64,000 nucleotides of DNA, taken from positions 17,302 through 81,301 of the forward strand of contig CACKGC010000002.1 of assembly GCA_902599655.1 (NCBI GenBank), written 5' to 3'. The stretch comes from an uncultured Fidelibacterota bacterium (lineage in GTDB: Bacteria > Fidelibacterota > Marinisomatia > Marinisomatales > Marinisomataceae). Made by a program: the position numbers and the translations under genes. Under the pieces are notes generated by a model. That model did no database searches. It was not told the DNA's origin and was given only the letters and a program-made list of their open reading frames with translations. How positions within the stretch are numbered: the first letter of the stretch is position 1; every line of letters starts with the position of its first letter. This document shows, piece after piece, positions 45,301 through 56,414 of this stretch.

Positions 45301-46565
45301 ATGTTTTAGATGAATTAAATGTTCCATACGGAGCAAATGTAAATGTTAATGAAGGTGACAAAGTCAAGAAGGGCATGACTCTTTTTTCTTGGGATCCTTA
45401 TACAGACTTAATTCTTGCAAGACAGTCTGGAGTTATTAAAATGAAAGATTTCATTGAAGGCGATACTTATCAAGAAGAAGCTGTTGACGGTGGTAAAAAA
45501 CAGAAAGTTGTTACAGAGTCAAAAGATAGAAGATTAAGTCCGCAAATTGAAATTTACAGCAAAAAAGGTGATATTTTATCTGGGGGAACTATTCTACCAG
45601 TTAAAGCTACTTTGGTTGTAAATGATGGCCAAGATGTCGCTAAAGGACAAACATTAGTTAAAATTCAAAAAGACGTAGGAAAATCAAGAGATATTACTGG
45701 AGGTCTTCCTAGAGTTGCTGAATTATTTGAAGCAAGAAAACCTGCAAATCCAGCAGTTGTAACTGAGATTAATGGTACTGTTGAATTCGGAGAAATTAAA
45801 AGAGGAGTTAGAAAGGTATCAGTGGTACCTGCTAATGGTAAGTCAATTACATATAAAATTCCTTACGGTAAACATGTTGTTGTCCATGAAGGAGATTTTA
45901 TCACAGCTGGTACTCCATTATGTGAGGGAGCTATTTCTCCATCTGACATTTTAACGATTCTTGGTCCAAATGCTGTTAGAGAGTATTTGGTAGATGAAAT
46001 ACAAGAAGTTTATAGACTTCAAGGCGTTGGAATTAACGATAAACATATTGAAGTAATTGTTAATCAGATGATGAAGAAAGTTGTAATCAACGATCCTGGT
46101 GATAGCAAATATCTCCCTGGAGAAAGATTAGATAAGCAGGATTTATTTGCAGATAATGATAGTATGAAAGGTATGGTAGTCATTGATGAATCTGGAGATT
46201 CAAACCTCGATGTAGGAACTATGATTTCACAAAACGAAGTTAAAGAGATGAATAAAGATTTAAAGTCTCAAGATAAAAACGTTATCAAGTTCCATAAAGC
46301 TAAACAAGCTACCTTTGAACCAATTTTAATGGGAATTACTCAATCATCGTTAAATACAAATAGTTTTATATCAGCTGCTTCATTCCAAGAAACAACAAGA
46401 GTTTTGACGGATGCTGCTACAGCATCAAAAACAGATCATCTATTAGGTTTAAAAGAAAACGTTGCATTAGGAAGGTTGATTCCTGCTGGAACAGGTTTCC
46501 CTGAGCTTGATAAAGTTAGGCTAACCAAGGATGAAGAATCTGATATTGTTGAAGAGCAAAGTTAG
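42378..46565 (+). CDS. rpoC: RNA polymerase beta' subunit
   Basis: The 1,395-residue subunit has the N-terminal zinc finger C-x-C with CDRCG ([10 protein letters not shown]...ICDRCGVE), the metal-binding [12 protein letters not shown], the bridge-helix region and a second zinc site ([13 protein letters not shown]). The zinc-ligand cysteines are intact, so RNA polymerase keeps zinc while several ribosomal proteins here do not. It is followed by a 122-base spacer holding a good promoter. Confidence 0.98.
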   Translation: MYKAKNSISIKLASPEKILEGSFGEVLKPETINYRSYKPEKDGLFCEKIFGPVKDFECHCGKYKGIRYRGIICDRCGVEVTTKKVRRNRMGHITLAVPVVHIWFLKSIPSKLSYILGKSAKQLESVIYYENYLVINPGKSGYKRFELIDEEAFLELDQEFGYDAASQEEREEESYFQASMGGEAIKDALAEMDLLELKQELETISSTTKSKQKREDALKRLKVVKDFAQDRNNKPEWMIVSILPVMPPELRPLVPLEGGRFAASDLNDLYRRIIIRNNRLKQLMDIQAPEVILRNEKRMLQESVDALFDNTKRKTAIRSGSKRPLKSISDMLRGKQGRFRQNLLGKRVDYSGRSVIVVGPELRMTECGIPKNMALELFKPHLIRELIRRDLAATPRSAKLMIENKESFVYEILESVVKDHPVLLNRAPTLHRLGIIAFQPILIDGKAIRVHPLVCSAFNADFDGDQMAVHVPLSIPSQLEARVLMMASQNVLHPASGKPITLPSQDMILGCYYLTRDKKGQIGEGMSFGSIDEVKIAHDNGKVGMHAIINVRHNGIWHKNTTAGRAIFNSIIPDELGYYDEIVSKKKLSFIIGESFVKAGNQRTVQLLDDLKDIGFKTATMSGVSISISDVIIPDAKHDIIDRAEQEVDKIQQRFDRHVLTEGERYNKVIDVWTKATSDVADVMMDGLRSDDQGFNALYISSDSGARGSGDQIKQLAGMRGLMAKPRKSMIGGGEIIESPIQSNFKEGLSVMEYFISTHGARKGLADTALKTADAGYLTRRLVDVAQDVTIYEDDCKTINGITVSDLKEGEEIVESLGERILGRTSSEKIVIDGEVVVKPGDIFDEKLADLIVENNFNSVKIRSILTCESRRGVCAKCYGWDLTRRKLVTKGTAVGIIAAQSIGEPGTQLTLRTFHIGGTATRIAEESDKKSRFNGTAKFTSDYEPAETLDEDGFNVVRCLSRSSKLSIVDSKDNVLDELNVPYGANVNVNEGDKVKKGMTLFSWDPYTDLILARQSGVIKMKDFIEGDTYQEEAVDGGKKQKVVTESKDRRLSPQIEIYSKKGDILSGGTILPVKATLVVNDGQDVAKGQTLVKIQKDVGKSRDITGGLPRVAELFEARKPANPAVVTEINGTVEFGEIKRGVRKVSVVPANGKSITYKIPYGKHVVVHEGDFITAGTPLCEGAISPSDILTILGPNAVREYLVDEIQEVYRLQGVGINDKHIEVIVNQMMKKVVINDPGDSKYLPGERLDKQDLFADNDSMKGMVVIDESGDSNLDVGTMISQNEVKEMNKDLKSQDKNVIKFHKAKQATFEPILMGITQSSLNTNSFISAASFQETTRVLTDAATASKTDHLLGLKENVALGRLIPAGTGFPELDKVRLTKDEESDIVEEQS

Positions 46566-46625
46566 ATTATTAAGATTATGATTTTTTAGTCCAATTTGAA
46601 TAATCCTACGCGTAGAAGAAAAAGT

Positions 46626-46654
46626 TTGATTCTTCCGTGTTATAACGATATATT
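46626..46654 (+). promoter_or_regulatory. Candidate sigma-70-type promoter for the rpsL-fusA-S10 operons
   Basis: A -35 TTGATT (46626-46631) and a -10 TATATT (46649-46654) stand 17 bases apart, the ideal spacing. The discriminator CGCCCGG is very GC-rich for this DNA. A CTACGCGTAG palindrome (46606-46615) and a 6-bp inverted repeat GAAGAA/TTCTTC (46615-46620 with 46630-46635) flank and cover the -35. Transcription would begin near 46661, about 27 bases before rpsL. Confidence 0.6.
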
Positions 46655-46687
46655 CGCCCGGACTTTTAAATATAAAAGGAAATATAT

Positions 46688-47062
46688 ATGCCAACTGTAA
46701 ATCAGTTAATAAGAAAGAGTAGAAAGAAAATAGTCAATAAATCGGCTAGTAGAGCGCTTGAGAAAAGCCCTCAAAAGAGAGGTGTGTGTACTCGTGTTTA
46801 TACTACTACTCCTAAGAAGCCTAATTCTGCGCTTAGAAAAGTAGCAAGAGTCAGATTAACTAATGGTATTGAAGTTAATGCATATATTCCTGGTGAAGGA
46901 CACAACCTTCAAGAGCACTCAATTGTATTAATTGAAGGCGGTAGGGTTAAAGACCTTCCAGGTGTTAGATTTCATATTGTTCGTGGTTCACTGGATACTG
47001 CAGGTGTAAATGATAGAAAAACAAGTAGATCTCGTTACGGAGCTAAGAAACCTAAGAGTTAA
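46688..47062 (+). CDS. rpsL: Small ribosomal subunit protein S12
   Basis: S12 lies at the decoding centre. The 124-residue product has [24 protein letters not shown] and [22 protein letters not shown], so the two lysines whose changes give streptomycin resistance in other bacteria are wild type. AAGG precedes the ATG by nine bases. rpsG follows after two bases. Confidence 0.98.
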   Translation: MPTVNQLIRKSRKKIVNKSASRALEKSPQKRGVCTRVYTTTPKKPNSALRKVARVRLTNGIEVNAYIPGEGHNLQEHSIVLIEGGRVKDLPGVRFHIVRGSLDTAGVNDRKTSRSRYGAKKPKS

Positions 47063-47064
47063 TA

Positions 47065-47538
47065 ATGAGAAGAAGAAGACCAGAAAGAAGAACAATTAAT
47101 CCAGATCCTAAGTTTAATGACTTACAAATTTCTAAGTTTATGAATTATCTCCTTACAGATGGTAAGAAAGGTATTGCAGAAAAAATTTTATATGATGCCT
47201 TTGATATAGTTCAAGATAAAAGTAAAAAAGATCCTATTGATATTTTCAAGAAGGCTCTTAATAATGCATCTCCTCATGTCGAGGTAAAATCAAAAAGAAT
47301 TGGTGGTGCTACATATCAAGTACCAATTGAAGTTCCTTCCAGAAGACAGTTTTATCTTGCTTCGCAGTGGATTATTGAAAGTGCTAAAAAAAGATCTGGT
47401 AGTTCGATGTCTAATAGACTAGCTGGAGAAATTTTATCTGCATCTAACAATGAAGGTTCTGCCATTAAGAAAAAAGAAGATACGCATCGTATGGCTGAGG
47501 CAAATAAAGCATTTGCTCATTTTGGGAGAGGTAGATAA
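47065..47538 (+). CDS. rpsG: Small ribosomal subunit protein S7
   Basis: S7 organises the 3' major domain of 16S rRNA and contacts the E-site tRNA. The 157-residue sequence starts MRRRRPERR and includes [35 protein letters not shown] and [17 protein letters not shown]. It shares one base with fusA. Confidence 0.98.
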   Translation: MRRRRPERRTINPDPKFNDLQISKFMNYLLTDGKKGIAEKILYDAFDIVQDKSKKDPIDIFKKALNNASPHVEVKSKRIGGATYQVPIEVPSRRQFYLASQWIIESAKKRSGSSMSNRLAGEILSASNNEGSAIKKKEDTHRMAEANKAFAHFGRGR

Positions 47539-49622
47539 TGTCAGCTGATTTAAAAATCGTTAGAAATATTGGAATTATGGCTCATGTTGATGCTGGAAAG
47601 ACCACTTTAACAGAAAGAATGCTCTATTATGCAGGTAAAACTCATAAAATTGGTGAGGTTCACGACGGGGCAGCTACAATGGATTGGATGGAGCAGGAGC
47701 AAGAAAGAGGTATTACTATTACATCTGCTGCTACAACTTTTTACTGGAATAAAAATAGAGTCAATTTAATTGATACACCTGGTCACGTTGATTTTACAAT
47801 GGAAGTAGAAAGGTCTCTTAGAGTACTGGATGGAGCTGTAGCGGTATTTTGTGCAGTTGCTGGTGTAGAGCCACAAAGTGAAACTGTTTGGCGTCAAGCA
47901 ACAAAATATGATGTTCCTAGAATAGCATTTATTAATAAAATGGATAGAGTTGGTGCAGATTTTTACAATGCTATTGATACCATGAAAAAAAGACTTGGTG
48001 CTAAGCCATTGCCAATTGCACTTCCTATTGGAGCAGGTGAAGATTTTAGAGGAATTATAGATTTAACTAATATGAAAGCTATTCAGTATAATGAAAGCTC
48101 TCAAGGTGCTGAATTTGAATTCATTGATATTCCAGACGAATTAAAAGCTGATGCTGATAAATGGAGAAACTTTTTAGTTGAAGAAGTTGCAAGTTTTGAT
48201 GATACGTTAATGGAAAAATATTTAGAGGGTGAAGAAATATCTCCTGATGAGATTAAAGACGCTTTGAAAAAAGGATGTCTGGAGAGTGCTTTTGTTCCAA
48301 CTTTATGCGGATCAGCATTTAAAAACAAAGGTGTGCAAAGAGTATTAGATGCGGTTATAGACTTTCTTCCTTCTCCAACAGACGTAGGAAGCATTCAAGG
48401 ATCATCTGTTGATAATCCTGACGATAGTGTAGAAGTTAAGAATTCTGTTGATGGTTCATTCACTGCTCTCGCATTTAAAATTGCAACTGACCCATTTGTA
48501 GGAAAATTAACTTATATCAGAGTATATTCTGGTTCTTTGAAAAAAGGTTCTTTCTGTATCGATTCAAATACTGGCGAAAAACAAAGAGTTTCAAGAATTC
48601 TCCAGATGCACGCTAACAAAAGAGAAGAGTTAGATGAAGCTAAAGCAGGAGAAATTGTTGCTGTTATCGGATTAAAAGATGTTAGAACTGGACATACCTT
48701 ATCAGAAAAAGGCGATGTTACTTTAGAATCCATGGAGTTTCCTGATCCTGTTGTTTCTGTATCAATAGAACCTGTTTCTAAAGGCGACCAAGATCAGTTA
48801 GCAAAAGGAATGAATAAATTAAGCGAAGAGGACCCAACCTTTAAAGTAAAAGTTGACAATGAAACTGGTCAGACTGTTATTTCAGGTATGGGTGAGGTTC
48901 ATTTAGAAATTATTATTGATCGCTTGAAAAGAGAATTTAATGTAAATGCCAATGTTGGTAAGCCACAAGTATCATTCAGAGAAGCAATTCAAAAACCAGT
49001 TGATAAAATTGACGAAAAATTTGTTCGACAATCTGGTGGTAGAGGGCAATATGGCCATGTAGTAATTAATGTAAAACCAACTGCGCAAGGTGAAGGATAT
49101 AAATTTATTAACAGTATCGTTGGTGGTGTAATCCCTAGAGAATACATTCCAGCAGTCGACGCAGGTATCCAAGAGCAGTTAAAAAATGGTGTCTTATACG
49201 GTTATCCAATCCCTGATGTTGAAGTTGAATTAGTGTTTGGTTCATATCATGATGTTGATTCTTCTGAAATTGCATTCAAAGTTGCTGGCTCAAGAGCAAT
49301 AGCAAAGGCTTGCAAGTCTGCTAATCCTATATTGATGGAGCCAATAATGGCTGTAGAAGCAACTACGCCAGATGACTATTTAGGCGATGTTATTGGCGAT
49401 ATTAACTCTAGAAGAGGTAAAGTTGAGTCAATGGAGCAGCAAGGTACTAATCAGCAGATTAAGGCCGCAGTTCCTTTGAGTGAAATGTTTGGATATGCAA
49501 CTGATTTAAGATCTCTTTCACAGGGTAGAGCGAATTTTCATATGGACTTTAGTGAATATGCAAAAGTACCTGCTTCAATTACAGAAAAATTGATGAAAAC
49601 AGAAGCAAAGGACGGAGAGTAA
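47538..49622 (+). CDS. fusA: Elongation factor G
   Basis: EF-G drives translocation with GTP. The G motifs [31 protein letters not shown] and NKMDR are intact, followed by domains II-V ([48 protein letters not shown]). At 694 residues it is canonical. rpsJ follows after six bases; no tuf copy lies between them. Confidence 0.98.
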   Translation: MSADLKIVRNIGIMAHVDAGKTTLTERMLYYAGKTHKIGEVHDGAATMDWMEQEQERGITITSAATTFYWNKNRVNLIDTPGHVDFTMEVERSLRVLDGAVAVFCAVAGVEPQSETVWRQATKYDVPRIAFINKMDRVGADFYNAIDTMKKRLGAKPLPIALPIGAGEDFRGIIDLTNMKAIQYNESSQGAEFEFIDIPDELKADADKWRNFLVEEVASFDDTLMEKYLEGEEISPDEIKDALKKGCLESAFVPTLCGSAFKNKGVQRVLDAVIDFLPSPTDVGSIQGSSVDNPDDSVEVKNSVDGSFTALAFKIATDPFVGKLTYIRVYSGSLKKGSFCIDSNTGEKQRVSRILQMHANKREELDEAKAGEIVAVIGLKDVRTGHTLSEKGDVTLESMEFPDPVVSVSIEPVSKGDQDQLAKGMNKLSEEDPTFKVKVDNETGQTVISGMGEVHLEIIIDRLKREFNVNANVGKPQVSFREAIQKPVDKIDEKFVRQSGGRGQYGHVVINVKPTAQGEGYKFINSIVGGVIPREYIPAVDAGIQEQLKNGVLYGYPIPDVEVELVFGSYHDVDSSEIAFKVAGSRAIAKACKSANPILMEPIMAVEATTPDDYLGDVIGDINSRRGKVESMEQQGTNQQIKAAVPLSEMFGYATDLRSLSQGRANFHMDFSEYAKVPASITEKLMKTEAKDGE

Positions 49623-49628
49623 TCAATC

Positions 49629-49937
49629 ATGGCTAAAGATTTAATTAGAATTTCATTAAAAGCTTACGATCACAAGTTGCTCGATAAGTCAGCTGAAAAA
49701 ATTATTAGAACTGCAAAGTCAACTGGAGCTATTATTTCAGGACCAATTCCTTTGCCAACTAAAAGAACTGTATATACTGTTTTAAGATCACCTTTCATTG
49801 ATAAAAAATCTAGAGAGCAGTTTCAAACAAAAGTTCATAAAAGAGTTGTAGATATTGTTAATTCAACACCTAAGACTGTGGAGTCTTTAATGAAATTAGA
49901 TCTTCCATCAGGTGTAGATATTGAGATTAGAGGATAA
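49629..49937 (+). CDS. rpsJ: Small ribosomal subunit protein S10
   Basis: S10 is also NusE, the partner of NusG's KOW domain. The 102-residue product shows [39 protein letters not shown] and [13 protein letters not shown]. It starts the S10 gene cluster. Confidence 0.98.
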   Translation: MAKDLIRISLKAYDHKLLDKSAEKIIRTAKSTGAIISGPIPLPTKRTVYTVLRSPFIDKKSREQFQTKVHKRVVDIVNSTPKTVESLMKLDLPSGVDIEIRG

Positions 49938-49946
49938 GTAGATAAA

Positions 49947-50567
49947 ATGTACGGCTTAATTGGTAAAAAAGTTAAAATGACCCAAATTTTTAATGAAAAT
50001 GGTCATGTTGTACCTGTCACGCTTGTTGAAGCTGGTCCTTGTACTGTTTCTCAAATTAAAGAAGAAAAAGATAACGGTTATAACGCAGTTCAATTAGCGT
50101 ATGGTCAAAAATCAAAAAACAATACTAATAAACCAACAACAGGTCATTTGTCTAAGGCTGGATTAGAAACAGCTAAAGTTTTAGCAGAGTTTAAGTCTAT
50201 AGAAGATTTTGAATATAAGCTTGGACAACAGTTTGATGCTTCAATTTTTAATGTCGGTGAAATAATTGACGTAAGAGCTAAATCAAAAGGTAAAGGTTTT
50301 GCAGGAACTATTAAAAGACACAACTTTGCAAGACAAGATGCGACTCATGGTAATAAGCATACTGAAAGAGCTCCAGGTTCTATTGGACAAGCATCATGGC
50401 CTTCAAGAGTTTTTAAAGGAATGAGAATGGCTGGAAGAATGGGCTCAGATAATGTAACAGTTAAAAATTTAGAAATAGTAGATATAGACAATAAAAATAA
50501 TTTATTATTTATTAAGGGAGCAATTCCTGGTGCAAATAATTCACCAGTATTTTTGTTTAAAAAATGA
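49947..50567 (+). CDS. rplC: Large ribosomal subunit protein L3
   Basis: The 206-residue protein begins MYGLIGKKVKMTQIF and has the conserved tip loop GTIKRHNFARQDATHGNKHTE and RMAGRMGSDNVTVKNLEIV. It binds near the peptidyl transferase centre. The end overlaps rplD by four bases. Confidence 0.97.
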   Translation: MYGLIGKKVKMTQIFNENGHVVPVTLVEAGPCTVSQIKEEKDNGYNAVQLAYGQKSKNNTNKPTTGHLSKAGLETAKVLAEFKSIEDFEYKLGQQFDASIFNVGEIIDVRAKSKGKGFAGTIKRHNFARQDATHGNKHTERAPGSIGQASWPSRVFKGMRMAGRMGSDNVTVKNLEIVDIDNKNNLLFIKGAIPGANNSPVFLFKK

Positions 50568-51181
50568 AGATTAAATCAATAGATACCAGTAAAGATTTTA
50601 CTTTGAAAGACAATGTTTTCAAAGTTGAAATGAACTCGCAAGCAGTTTATCAGTCTGTTGTTGCAGAAATGAATAATGCTAGACAAGGAACGAGTTCATC
50701 TAAAAACAGATCTTTGGTTTCTGGTGGAGGTAAAAAGCCTTTTAGACAGAAAGGTACCGGTAACGCTAGACAAGGTACTAGCAGATCTCCACTGAATAGA
50801 GGTGGAGGTGTTATTTTTGGTCCAAGTCCAAAATATTATTTCAAGAAAGTTAATGCTAAAACTAAGCAGCTTGCTTTTAAATGCATATTATCTGATAAGG
50901 TTAAAAATGATTCATTTAAAGTGGTTGAATCATTTCCTAATCAACCTAAAACCAAAGAATTTATATCTTTTTTAAGAAAAAATAATCTTGATGGTAGAAA
51001 GTTGACAATTATATCTTCAGTAATTGACGATAACCTGTCCCTAGCATCAAGAAATGTACCTTATGTTTCACTAGTTAAAGCTAATTCTTGTTCAGTTAAA
51101 GATTTATTTGATAATGAATTAATACTTATTGATGTATCTGGACTAGAGGATCTTTCAAATAGATTTGGAGGTAAAAACTAA
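50564..51181 (+). CDS. rplD: Large ribosomal subunit protein L4
   Basis: L4 lines the exit tunnel. The 205-residue sequence contains QAVYQSVVAEMNNARQGTSSSKNR, GGGKKPFRQKGTGNARQGT and RSPLNRGGGVIFGPSPKYY. In E. coli L4 autoregulates the S10 operon; no comparable leader hairpin is evident before rpsJ here. It shares one base with rplW. Confidence 0.97.
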   Translation: MKIKSIDTSKDFTLKDNVFKVEMNSQAVYQSVVAEMNNARQGTSSSKNRSLVSGGGKKPFRQKGTGNARQGTSRSPLNRGGGVIFGPSPKYYFKKVNAKTKQLAFKCILSDKVKNDSFKVVESFPNQPKTKEFISFLRKNNLDGRKLTIISSVIDDNLSLASRNVPYVSLVKANSCSVKDLFDNELILIDVSGLEDLSNRFGGKN

Positions 51182-51492
51182 TGAAGCATTTTTCAAAGAT
51201 TTTGATTAGACCTATTGTTACTGAAAAGATGACAGCCTTACAAGAAACAGAGAATAAATACGCTTTTGAGATACCTTCTGATATCAATAAGATTGATGTT
51301 AAAAAAGCTGTTGAAGAAAAATTCAATGTAAAAGTTTCTAAGGTTGCAATTTCTAACAGAAAAGGTAAAGCAAAGCAAATGACAGTTAAAAGTAATGGTC
51401 GAACTATAAGAACTGATGGATTTGCTAAAAGTAAAAAAAGAGCCATTGTTACACTAATAGATGGTTATAATATAGATTTATTTAGCGTATAG
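51181..51492 (+). CDS. rplW: Large ribosomal subunit protein L23
   Basis: L23 sits at the tunnel exit and docks trigger factor and SRP. The 103-residue protein has LIRPIVTEKMTALQETENKYAFEI and FNVKVSKVAISNRKGKAK. Nine bases separate it from rplB. Confidence 0.96.
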   Translation: MKHFSKILIRPIVTEKMTALQETENKYAFEIPSDINKIDVKKAVEEKFNVKVSKVAISNRKGKAKQMTVKSNGRTIRTDGFAKSKKRAIVTLIDGYNIDLFSV

Positions 51493-51501
51493 GTATTTAA
51501 A

Positions 51502-52329
51502 ATGGCTATTAGACAACTTAAACCAGTAACTCCAGCATCTAGATTTACTTCTAGACCAGATTTTTCTGAAATTACAACTGATAAGCCAGAGAAATCTTTG
51601 GTGAGAAAGCTCAAGAAAACTGGTGGTAGAAATAATAAAGGTCGTATTACTTCCAGAAGAAGAGGTGGCGGACATAAAAGAAGCTATAGAATTATCGATT
51701 TTAAAAGAAATAAATTTGATATAGAGGGCAAAGTAGCAACAATTGAATATGATCCAAACAGAAGTGCATTTATTGCCTTAATTCACTATATCGATGGTGA
51801 AAAAAGATATATTATACAGCCTGATGGTTTAAAAGTTGGAGATAAAATTATTTCCAGCGAAAAAGCTGAGCTAAAAACTGGAAATGCCATGCAGTTAAAA
51901 AATATTCCATCTGGACAATTTGTTCATAATATCGAAATGATTCCTGGAAAAGGAGCACAGATGGCTAGAAGCGCAGGTGCATATGTTCAAGTTATGGCTC
52001 ATGACAACAATTATGTTACTCTTAAAATGCCATCAGGAGAAGTTAGAATGGTACCTGAAAAATGTTTAGCAACTGTAGGTGTTGTAGGAAATAAACAACA
52101 CGAGTTGGTTCGTTCAGGAAAAGCTGGAAGATCAAGATGGCTTGGAAGACGACCAAAAGTTAGAGGTGTAGCGATGAATCCAGTTGATCATCCAATGGGT
52201 GGTGGTGAAGGTAAAAGTTCTGGAGGTAGACATCCTGTTTCACCATGGGGTAAGCAAACAAAAGGTTTAAAAACCCGTAAAAAGAATAAAAAATCAAATG
52301 CTTTAATTATTAAAAGGAGAAATGATTAA
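51502..52329 (+). CDS. rplB: Large ribosomal subunit protein L2
   Basis: L2 is essential for subunit joining and the peptidyl transferase centre. The 275-residue product has [20 protein letters not shown], the [20 protein letters not shown] segment and [20 protein letters not shown] with the conserved histidine. It shares one base with rpsS. Confidence 0.98.
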   Translation: MAIRQLKPVTPASRFTSRPDFSEITTDKPEKSLVRKLKKTGGRNNKGRITSRRRGGGHKRSYRIIDFKRNKFDIEGKVATIEYDPNRSAFIALIHYIDGEKRYIIQPDGLKVGDKIISSEKAELKTGNAMQLKNIPSGQFVHNIEMIPGKGAQMARSAGAYVQVMAHDNNYVTLKMPSGEVRMVPEKCLATVGVVGNKQHELVRSGKAGRSRWLGRRPKVRGVAMNPVDHPMGGGEGKSSGGRHPVSPWGKQTKGLKTRKKNKKSNALIIKRRND

Positions 52330-52601
52330 TGGCTAGATCCATTAGAAAAGGTCCTCATATTGATATGAAACTTTTAAAAAAGGTTCATAAAATGGAAGAA
52401 TCTTCAAAAAAGTCTGTTATTAAGACTTGGGCTAGAAACTCAATTATTCTTCCAGACTTTGTAGGCCATACGTTTGCCGTTCATAATGGTAATAAGTTTA
52501 TTCCAGTTTTCATTACTGAAAATATGGTAGGTCACAAACTAGGTGAATTTTCTCCAACAAGAACATTTAGAATGCATTCTGGAGATAGAAAGAAAAAATA
52601 A
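52329..52601 (+). CDS. rpsS: Small ribosomal subunit protein S19
   Basis: The 90-residue protein begins [18 protein letters not shown] and has [24 protein letters not shown] and [19 protein letters not shown]. It contacts the A-site finger of 23S rRNA. It shares one base with rplV. Confidence 0.98.
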   Translation: MARSIRKGPHIDMKLLKKVHKMEESSKKSVIKTWARNSIILPDFVGHTFAVHNGNKFIPVFITENMVGHKLGEFSPTRTFRMHSGDRKKK

Positions 52602-52936
52602 TGATGGAAATTGTATCAAAAGCAAATAGTGTTAGAATTTCTCCAAAAAAACTGAGAAAGGTAGCTGATTTGGTAAGAGGTTTAAATGTAAATAAAGCTC
52701 TTAACTCTTTAAGTCATATGGATGAAAAAGGGGCAGCTATTATTTTAAAAACTTTATCTTCAGCTATTGCTAATGCTGATAACAACGAAGATTTCAATCT
52801 TGATATGAATTCAGTTAATGTAAAAACTATTACTGTTGATGAAGGCCCAGCATTAAAAAGATTTAGAGCAAGAGCGCAAGGGCGAGCAAACAGAATTAAG
52901 AAAAGAACTAGTCACTTAAAAATTGTTATAGGGTAA
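52601..52936 (+). CDS. rplV: Large ribosomal subunit protein L22
   Basis: L22 extends a hairpin into the exit tunnel. The 111-residue product has VRISPKKLRKVADLVRGLNVNKAL and the loop GPALKRFRARAQGRANRIKKRTSHLKIVI. Two ATGs stand in tandem (52601 and 52604); either could start the protein and differ by one Met. Confidence 0.97.
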   Translation: MMEIVSKANSVRISPKKLRKVADLVRGLNVNKALNSLSHMDEKGAAIILKTLSSAIANADNNEDFNLDMNSVNVKTITVDEGPALKRFRARAQGRANRIKKRTSHLKIVIG

Positions 52937-52940
52937 ATAG

Positions 52941-53579
52941 ATGGGACAAAAGACACATCCAAAAGGACTTAGATTAGAAGTTAATAAAAATTGGACTTCC
53001 AATTGGTTTCCAAAGAAGAATGCCTATGCTACTGATTTGGCTCAAGATATTAAGTTAAGAAAGTATTTGAAGAAAAGACTACAAGACGCTTCAGTTGCTT
53101 CTGTGAATATTGAAAGAACTTCTCAAGCAATTACTGTTACGATACATACTGCTAGACCAGGTATTGTAATTGGTAGAGGCGGTGAGGAAGTTGCTAGACT
53201 GAAAAAAGAAGTTGCTAAGCTATGTAATACTGAAGATATACATCTAAATATTAACGAAGTAAAACGTCCAGAATTAAATGCAGAATTGGTTGGCCAAAAT
53301 ATTGCTTCTCAGTTGGTTAAAAAAATGCCATATAGAAGAGTTTTAAATAAAACTATGCAATCAACTATGAGAATGGGTGCTGAAGGAATTAGAATTAATG
53401 TATCTGGTAGATTAGGTGGTGTTGAAATTGCAAGATCTGAAAGATTTATGGAGGGAAGAGTACCTCTTCATACTTTGAGAGCAGACATTGATTATGCACT
53501 TGTTGAAGCACATACTACTTATGGTATTATTGGAATTAAAGTTTGGATTTGTAACGGATTTGCAAAGGCTAAGAAATAA
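52941..53579 (+). CDS. rpsC: Small ribosomal subunit protein S3
   Basis: S3 helps form the mRNA entry tunnel. The 212-residue sequence shows [14 protein letters not shown], the KH domain [18 protein letters not shown] and [23 protein letters not shown]. It shares one base with rplP. Confidence 0.98.
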   Translation: MGQKTHPKGLRLEVNKNWTSNWFPKKNAYATDLAQDIKLRKYLKKRLQDASVASVNIERTSQAITVTIHTARPGIVIGRGGEEVARLKKEVAKLCNTEDIHLNINEVKRPELNAELVGQNIASQLVKKMPYRRVLNKTMQSTMRMGAEGIRINVSGRLGGVEIARSERFMEGRVPLHTLRADIDYALVEAHTTYGIIGIKVWICNGFAKAKK

Positions 53580-54001
53580 TGTTAGAACCAAAAAAGATTA
53601 AATACAGAAAAGTCCACAGAGGAAACCGTAAAGGAATGGCTAAAGGCGGTACCGAAGTAAACTTTGGTAGCTATGGAATGAAAGCAATGGAGCCAGGATG
53701 GATCACTGCTAGACAAATAGAAGCAACAAGAATTTCTATATCTAGAAGAGTAAGAAAAGTAGGAAAGATGTGGATTAGAATTTTTCCTGATAAGCCTATT
53801 ACGAAGAAACCTCTTGAAACAAGAATGGGTAAAGGTAAAGGTTCTCCTGAATATTGGGTAGCTAATGTAAGACCAGGAAGAATTTTATTTGAAGTTGAAG
53901 GAATATCAAAAGAATTGGCTCAAGAAGCTTTTAGAATTGCTGGAAATAAGCTAGCAATCAAAACAAAATTAGTATCTAGAAGAGGTTTAGATGAAAATTG
54001 A
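53579..54001 (+). CDS. rplP: Large ribosomal subunit protein L16
   Basis: L16 touches the elbow of A-site tRNA. The 140-residue protein has [56 protein letters not shown] and [13 protein letters not shown]. It overlaps rpmC by eleven bases. Confidence 0.98.
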   Translation: MLEPKKIKYRKVHRGNRKGMAKGGTEVNFGSYGMKAMEPGWITARQIEATRISISRRVRKVGKMWIRIFPDKPITKKPLETRMGKGKGSPEYWVANVRPGRILFEVEGISKELAQEAFRIAGNKLAIKTKLVSRRGLDEN

Positions 54002-54194
54002 AGATCTTAGAAAATTGTCTGAAAATGACTTGAAATCAAGATTGATTGATAATATGGAAAGTTTACAGAAGTATCGTTTCCAAAAATCTATTCAACAATT
54101 AGAAGATTACAAGCTTATTTCTGAAATGAAAAAAGAGAATGCTAAGATTAATACTATATTAAAAGAATTATCTTTAAATGGAGAAAATAATTAA
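53991..54194 (+). CDS. rpmC: Large ribosomal subunit protein L29
   Basis: The 67-residue helical hairpin protein near the tunnel exit begins [21 protein letters not shown] and has the L29 central pattern [29 protein letters not shown] (often LRFQ...GQLENP..IR..R+.IA+). It shares one base with rpsQ. Position and pattern together make the call safe. Confidence 0.95.
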   Translation: MKIEDLRKLSENDLKSRLIDNMESLQKYRFQKSIQQLEDYKLISEMKKENAKINTILKELSLNGENN

Positions 54195-54448
54195 TGGATA
54201 GAAATGCTCAAAGAATGGTAGGAAAAGTTATTTCAAATGCAATGGACAAAACTGTTGTAGTGAGCGTTGAAAGACTTGTAAAGCACAAGCTTTATAAGAA
54301 ATATATGAAAAGATCTAAAAAATACTATGCTCATGATGAAAAGAACGCATTTAATGTTGGAGACACCGTTCAAATAGTTGCTTCTAAACCTTTGAGCAAG
54401 ACTAAAAGATGGAGAGCTTCTAAGCTTATTAGCGGTAGTAAAAAATAA
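54194..54448 (+). CDS. rpsQ: Small ribosomal subunit protein S17
   Basis: The 84-residue OB-fold protein has [28 protein letters not shown] and [21 protein letters not shown], the S17 signature. It shares one base with rplN. Confidence 0.97.
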   Translation: MDRNAQRMVGKVISNAMDKTVVVSVERLVKHKLYKKYMKRSKKYYAHDEKNAFNVGDTVQIVASKPLSKTKRWRASKLISGSKK

Positions 54449-54816
54449 TGATTCAACAGGAAACAAGATTAAAAGTAGCAGATAATTCTGGAGCCAAAGT
54501 TGTACAATGCTTCAAAGTGTTGGGAGGTTCAAAGAAAAGATATGCGAGCATTGGAGATATTATAGTTGTATCTGTCAAATCATCGACTCCTGGCGGTATG
54601 GTTAAAAAGGGTGAAGTTGCTAGAGCAGTTGTTGTCAGAGTAAAAAAAGAAGTCAGAAGAAGAGATGGCTCTTATATTAGATTTGATGATAATGCTGCAG
54701 TAATATTAAATGCTCAGAATGAGCCAAAAGGAACAAGAATTTTTGGTCCTGTAGCAAGAGAATTAAGAGAAGGCGGGTATATGAAAATTATTTCAATGGC
54801 CCCAGAGGTATTATAA
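54448..54816 (+). CDS. rplN: Large ribosomal subunit protein L14
   Basis: The 122-residue product begins [17 protein letters not shown] and has [29 protein letters not shown] and [29 protein letters not shown]14 is at the subunit interface. rplX starts immediately after its stop. Confidence 0.98.
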   Translation: MIQQETRLKVADNSGAKVVQCFKVLGGSKKRYASIGDIIVVSVKSSTPGGMVKKGEVARAVVVRVKKEVRRRDGSYIRFDDNAAVILNAQNEPKGTRIFGPVARELREGGYMKIISMAPEVL

Positions 54817-55122
54817 ATGAAAATTAAAAAAGATATGATGGTTAAGGTTGTTTCTGGAAACTTCAAAGGCATGACTGGAAAAGTGCTAAAAGTTATTCCT
54901 CACTCTCAACGAGCAATTGTTGAAGGTGTTGCATTAACAAAAAGAGCAGTACGTCCTACTCAAGAGAATCCACAAGGAGGTTTTTCAGAAAGAGAAAGAT
55001 CGTTACATATTTCTAACTTGATGGCTCTGGAAGGCGATGATGCTTCAAGAATTGGTTTTAAAATTCTTGATGATAAATCTAAAGTTAGAGTTTCAAAGAG
55101 AAGTGGCAAAGAATTAGGATAA
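54817..55122 (+). CDS. rplX: Large ribosomal subunit protein L24
   Basis: The 101-residue protein carries the KOW motif KVVSGNFKGMTGKVLKVIP and TKRAVRPTQENPQGGFSERERSLHISN. It initiates 50S assembly. Its stop abuts the ATG of rplE. Confidence 0.97.
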   Translation: MKIKKDMMVKVVSGNFKGMTGKVLKVIPHSQRAIVEGVALTKRAVRPTQENPQGGFSERERSLHISNLMALEGDDASRIGFKILDDKSKVRVSKRSGKELG

Positions 55123-55707
55123 ATGATGAGTATTCCAAATTATAAGAAAAAATATTTAGATGAAGTTAGACCTCATCTAATGAAAAAGTTTGAATTCACT
55201 AGCATTATGCAAGTACCAAAAATTGAGAAAATCACTCTAAATATTGGAATTGGAGATGCTAAAAATAATAAAAAGGCATTGCAGTCTGCCTTAGAAGAGT
55301 TGATGTTAATAACTGGTCAAAAGCCTGTTATTACTACTGCTAAAAAGGATATTTCTAACTTTAAGGTTAGAAGAGGTTTCCCTGTTGGTTGTAAAGTTAC
55401 TCTTAGAAAAGACTTTATGTATGAGTTTTTAGAAAGATTGTGTGCAGTTGCATTACCTAGAACCAGAGATTTTAGAGGTTTGTCTTTCAAGTCTTTTGAT
55501 GGTATGGGTAATTATAGTTTTGGTATTAAAGAGCAAGTTGTTTTTGCGGAGATAGATTATGATAAAGTTGATTCAATTAGAGGTATGGATGTAATTATTA
55601 CCACTTCATCTTTAAATGATGATGTTTGTTATGAACTGTTAAGAGCGATGGGTTTGCCTATTAGGGAAAAAAATGTTGTAAACAATATTGAGGAACAGGA
55701 TGGCTAA
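55123..55707 (+). CDS. rplE: Large ribosomal subunit protein L5
   Basis: L5 binds 5S rRNA. The 194-residue sequence has [34 protein letters not shown] and [25 protein letters not shown]. Tandem ATGs at 55123 and 55126 are equivalent choices. The end overlaps rpsN by eight bases. Confidence 0.97.
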   Translation: MMSIPNYKKKYLDEVRPHLMKKFEFTSIMQVPKIEKITLNIGIGDAKNNKKALQSALEELMLITGQKPVITTAKKDISNFKVRRGFPVGCKVTLRKDFMYEFLERLCAVALPRTRDFRGLSFKSFDGMGNYSFGIKEQVVFAEIDYDKVDSIRGMDVIITTSSLNDDVCYELLRAMGLPIREKNVVNNIEEQDG

Positions 55708-56005
55708 AAAATCAAAAATTGTTAGAGAGTTTCATTTACAGAAAAAAGTTCAAAGACATTTTGAATTAAGAAAAGAATTAAGAGCAATAATTAAAAATCC
55801 AAATGTATCTGACGAAGAGAAAGAGAAAGCTATTATTAAAATGCAAAAACTTCCTAGATCTTCCAGTGCTTCAAGATTAACAAATCGTTGTGCTGTATCT
55901 GGAAGGCCAAAAGGATATATGAGAAAATTTGGATTATCAAGAATAACATTTAGAGAGCTTGCACTCAAAGGTGAATTGCCGGGTGTAACTAAGGCAAGTT
56001 GGTAG
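55700..56005 (+). CDS. rpsN: Small ribosomal subunit protein S14, zinc-free form
   Basis: The 101-residue protein has [35 protein letters not shown], ending [11 protein letters not shown]. The CxxC pairs of the short zinc-binding S14 are absent and the protein is the long C-minus type. The true start is the ATG at 55700 ([11 protein letters not shown]), inside the end of rplE, rather than an upstream in-frame site at 55688. Confidence 0.97.
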   Translation: MAKKSKIVREFHLQKKVQRHFELRKELRAIIKNPNVSDEEKEKAIIKMQKLPRSSSASRLTNRCAVSGRPKGYMRKFGLSRITFRELALKGELPGVTKASW

Positions 56006-56014
56006 GAGAAATAT

Positions 56015-56413
56015 ATGTCAATGACAGATCCAATAGCAGATTTTTGTACTAGAATTAGAAATGGTTATGCTGCAAAAAAGAGATGGGTTGATGTACCTTC
56101 ATCCACTTTAAAGAAAAGATTATCTCTTGTTCTCAAAGAAGAAGGTTATATAGATAACTTTGTTTTTGTAGATAAAGAAGATAGCAAAGAAGATATTAGA
56201 TTATATCTCAGATATAATGAAAATTCTCCTGCTATTACAACAATTGAAAAAATTAGCAAACCTGGAAAAAGAGTGTATGTAGCATGTTCGGAAATTCCAA
56301 GAGTATTAAATGGTTTGGGAATTAGCGTTTTATCAACTCCTAAAGGAGTAGTAAGTAATAAGGTAGCTAGAGAATTAAAAGTTGGAGGAGAGTTGCTCTG
56401 CAACGTTTGGTAG
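56015..56413 (+). CDS. rpsH: Small ribosomal subunit protein S8
   Basis: The 132-residue protein begins MSMTDPIADFCTRIRNGYAAKKRWVDVPSS and ends with the signature VLSTPKGVVSNKVARELKVGGELLCNVW. In E. coli S8 autoregulates the spc operon through rplE; no such site is evident here. rplF starts one base after its stop. Confidence 0.97.
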   Translation: MSMTDPIADFCTRIRNGYAAKKRWVDVPSSTLKKRLSLVLKEEGYIDNFVFVDKEDSKEDIRLYLRYNENSPAITTIEKISKPGKRVYVACSEIPRVLNGLGISVLSTPKGVVSNKVARELKVGGELLCNVW

Positions 56414-56414
56414 T

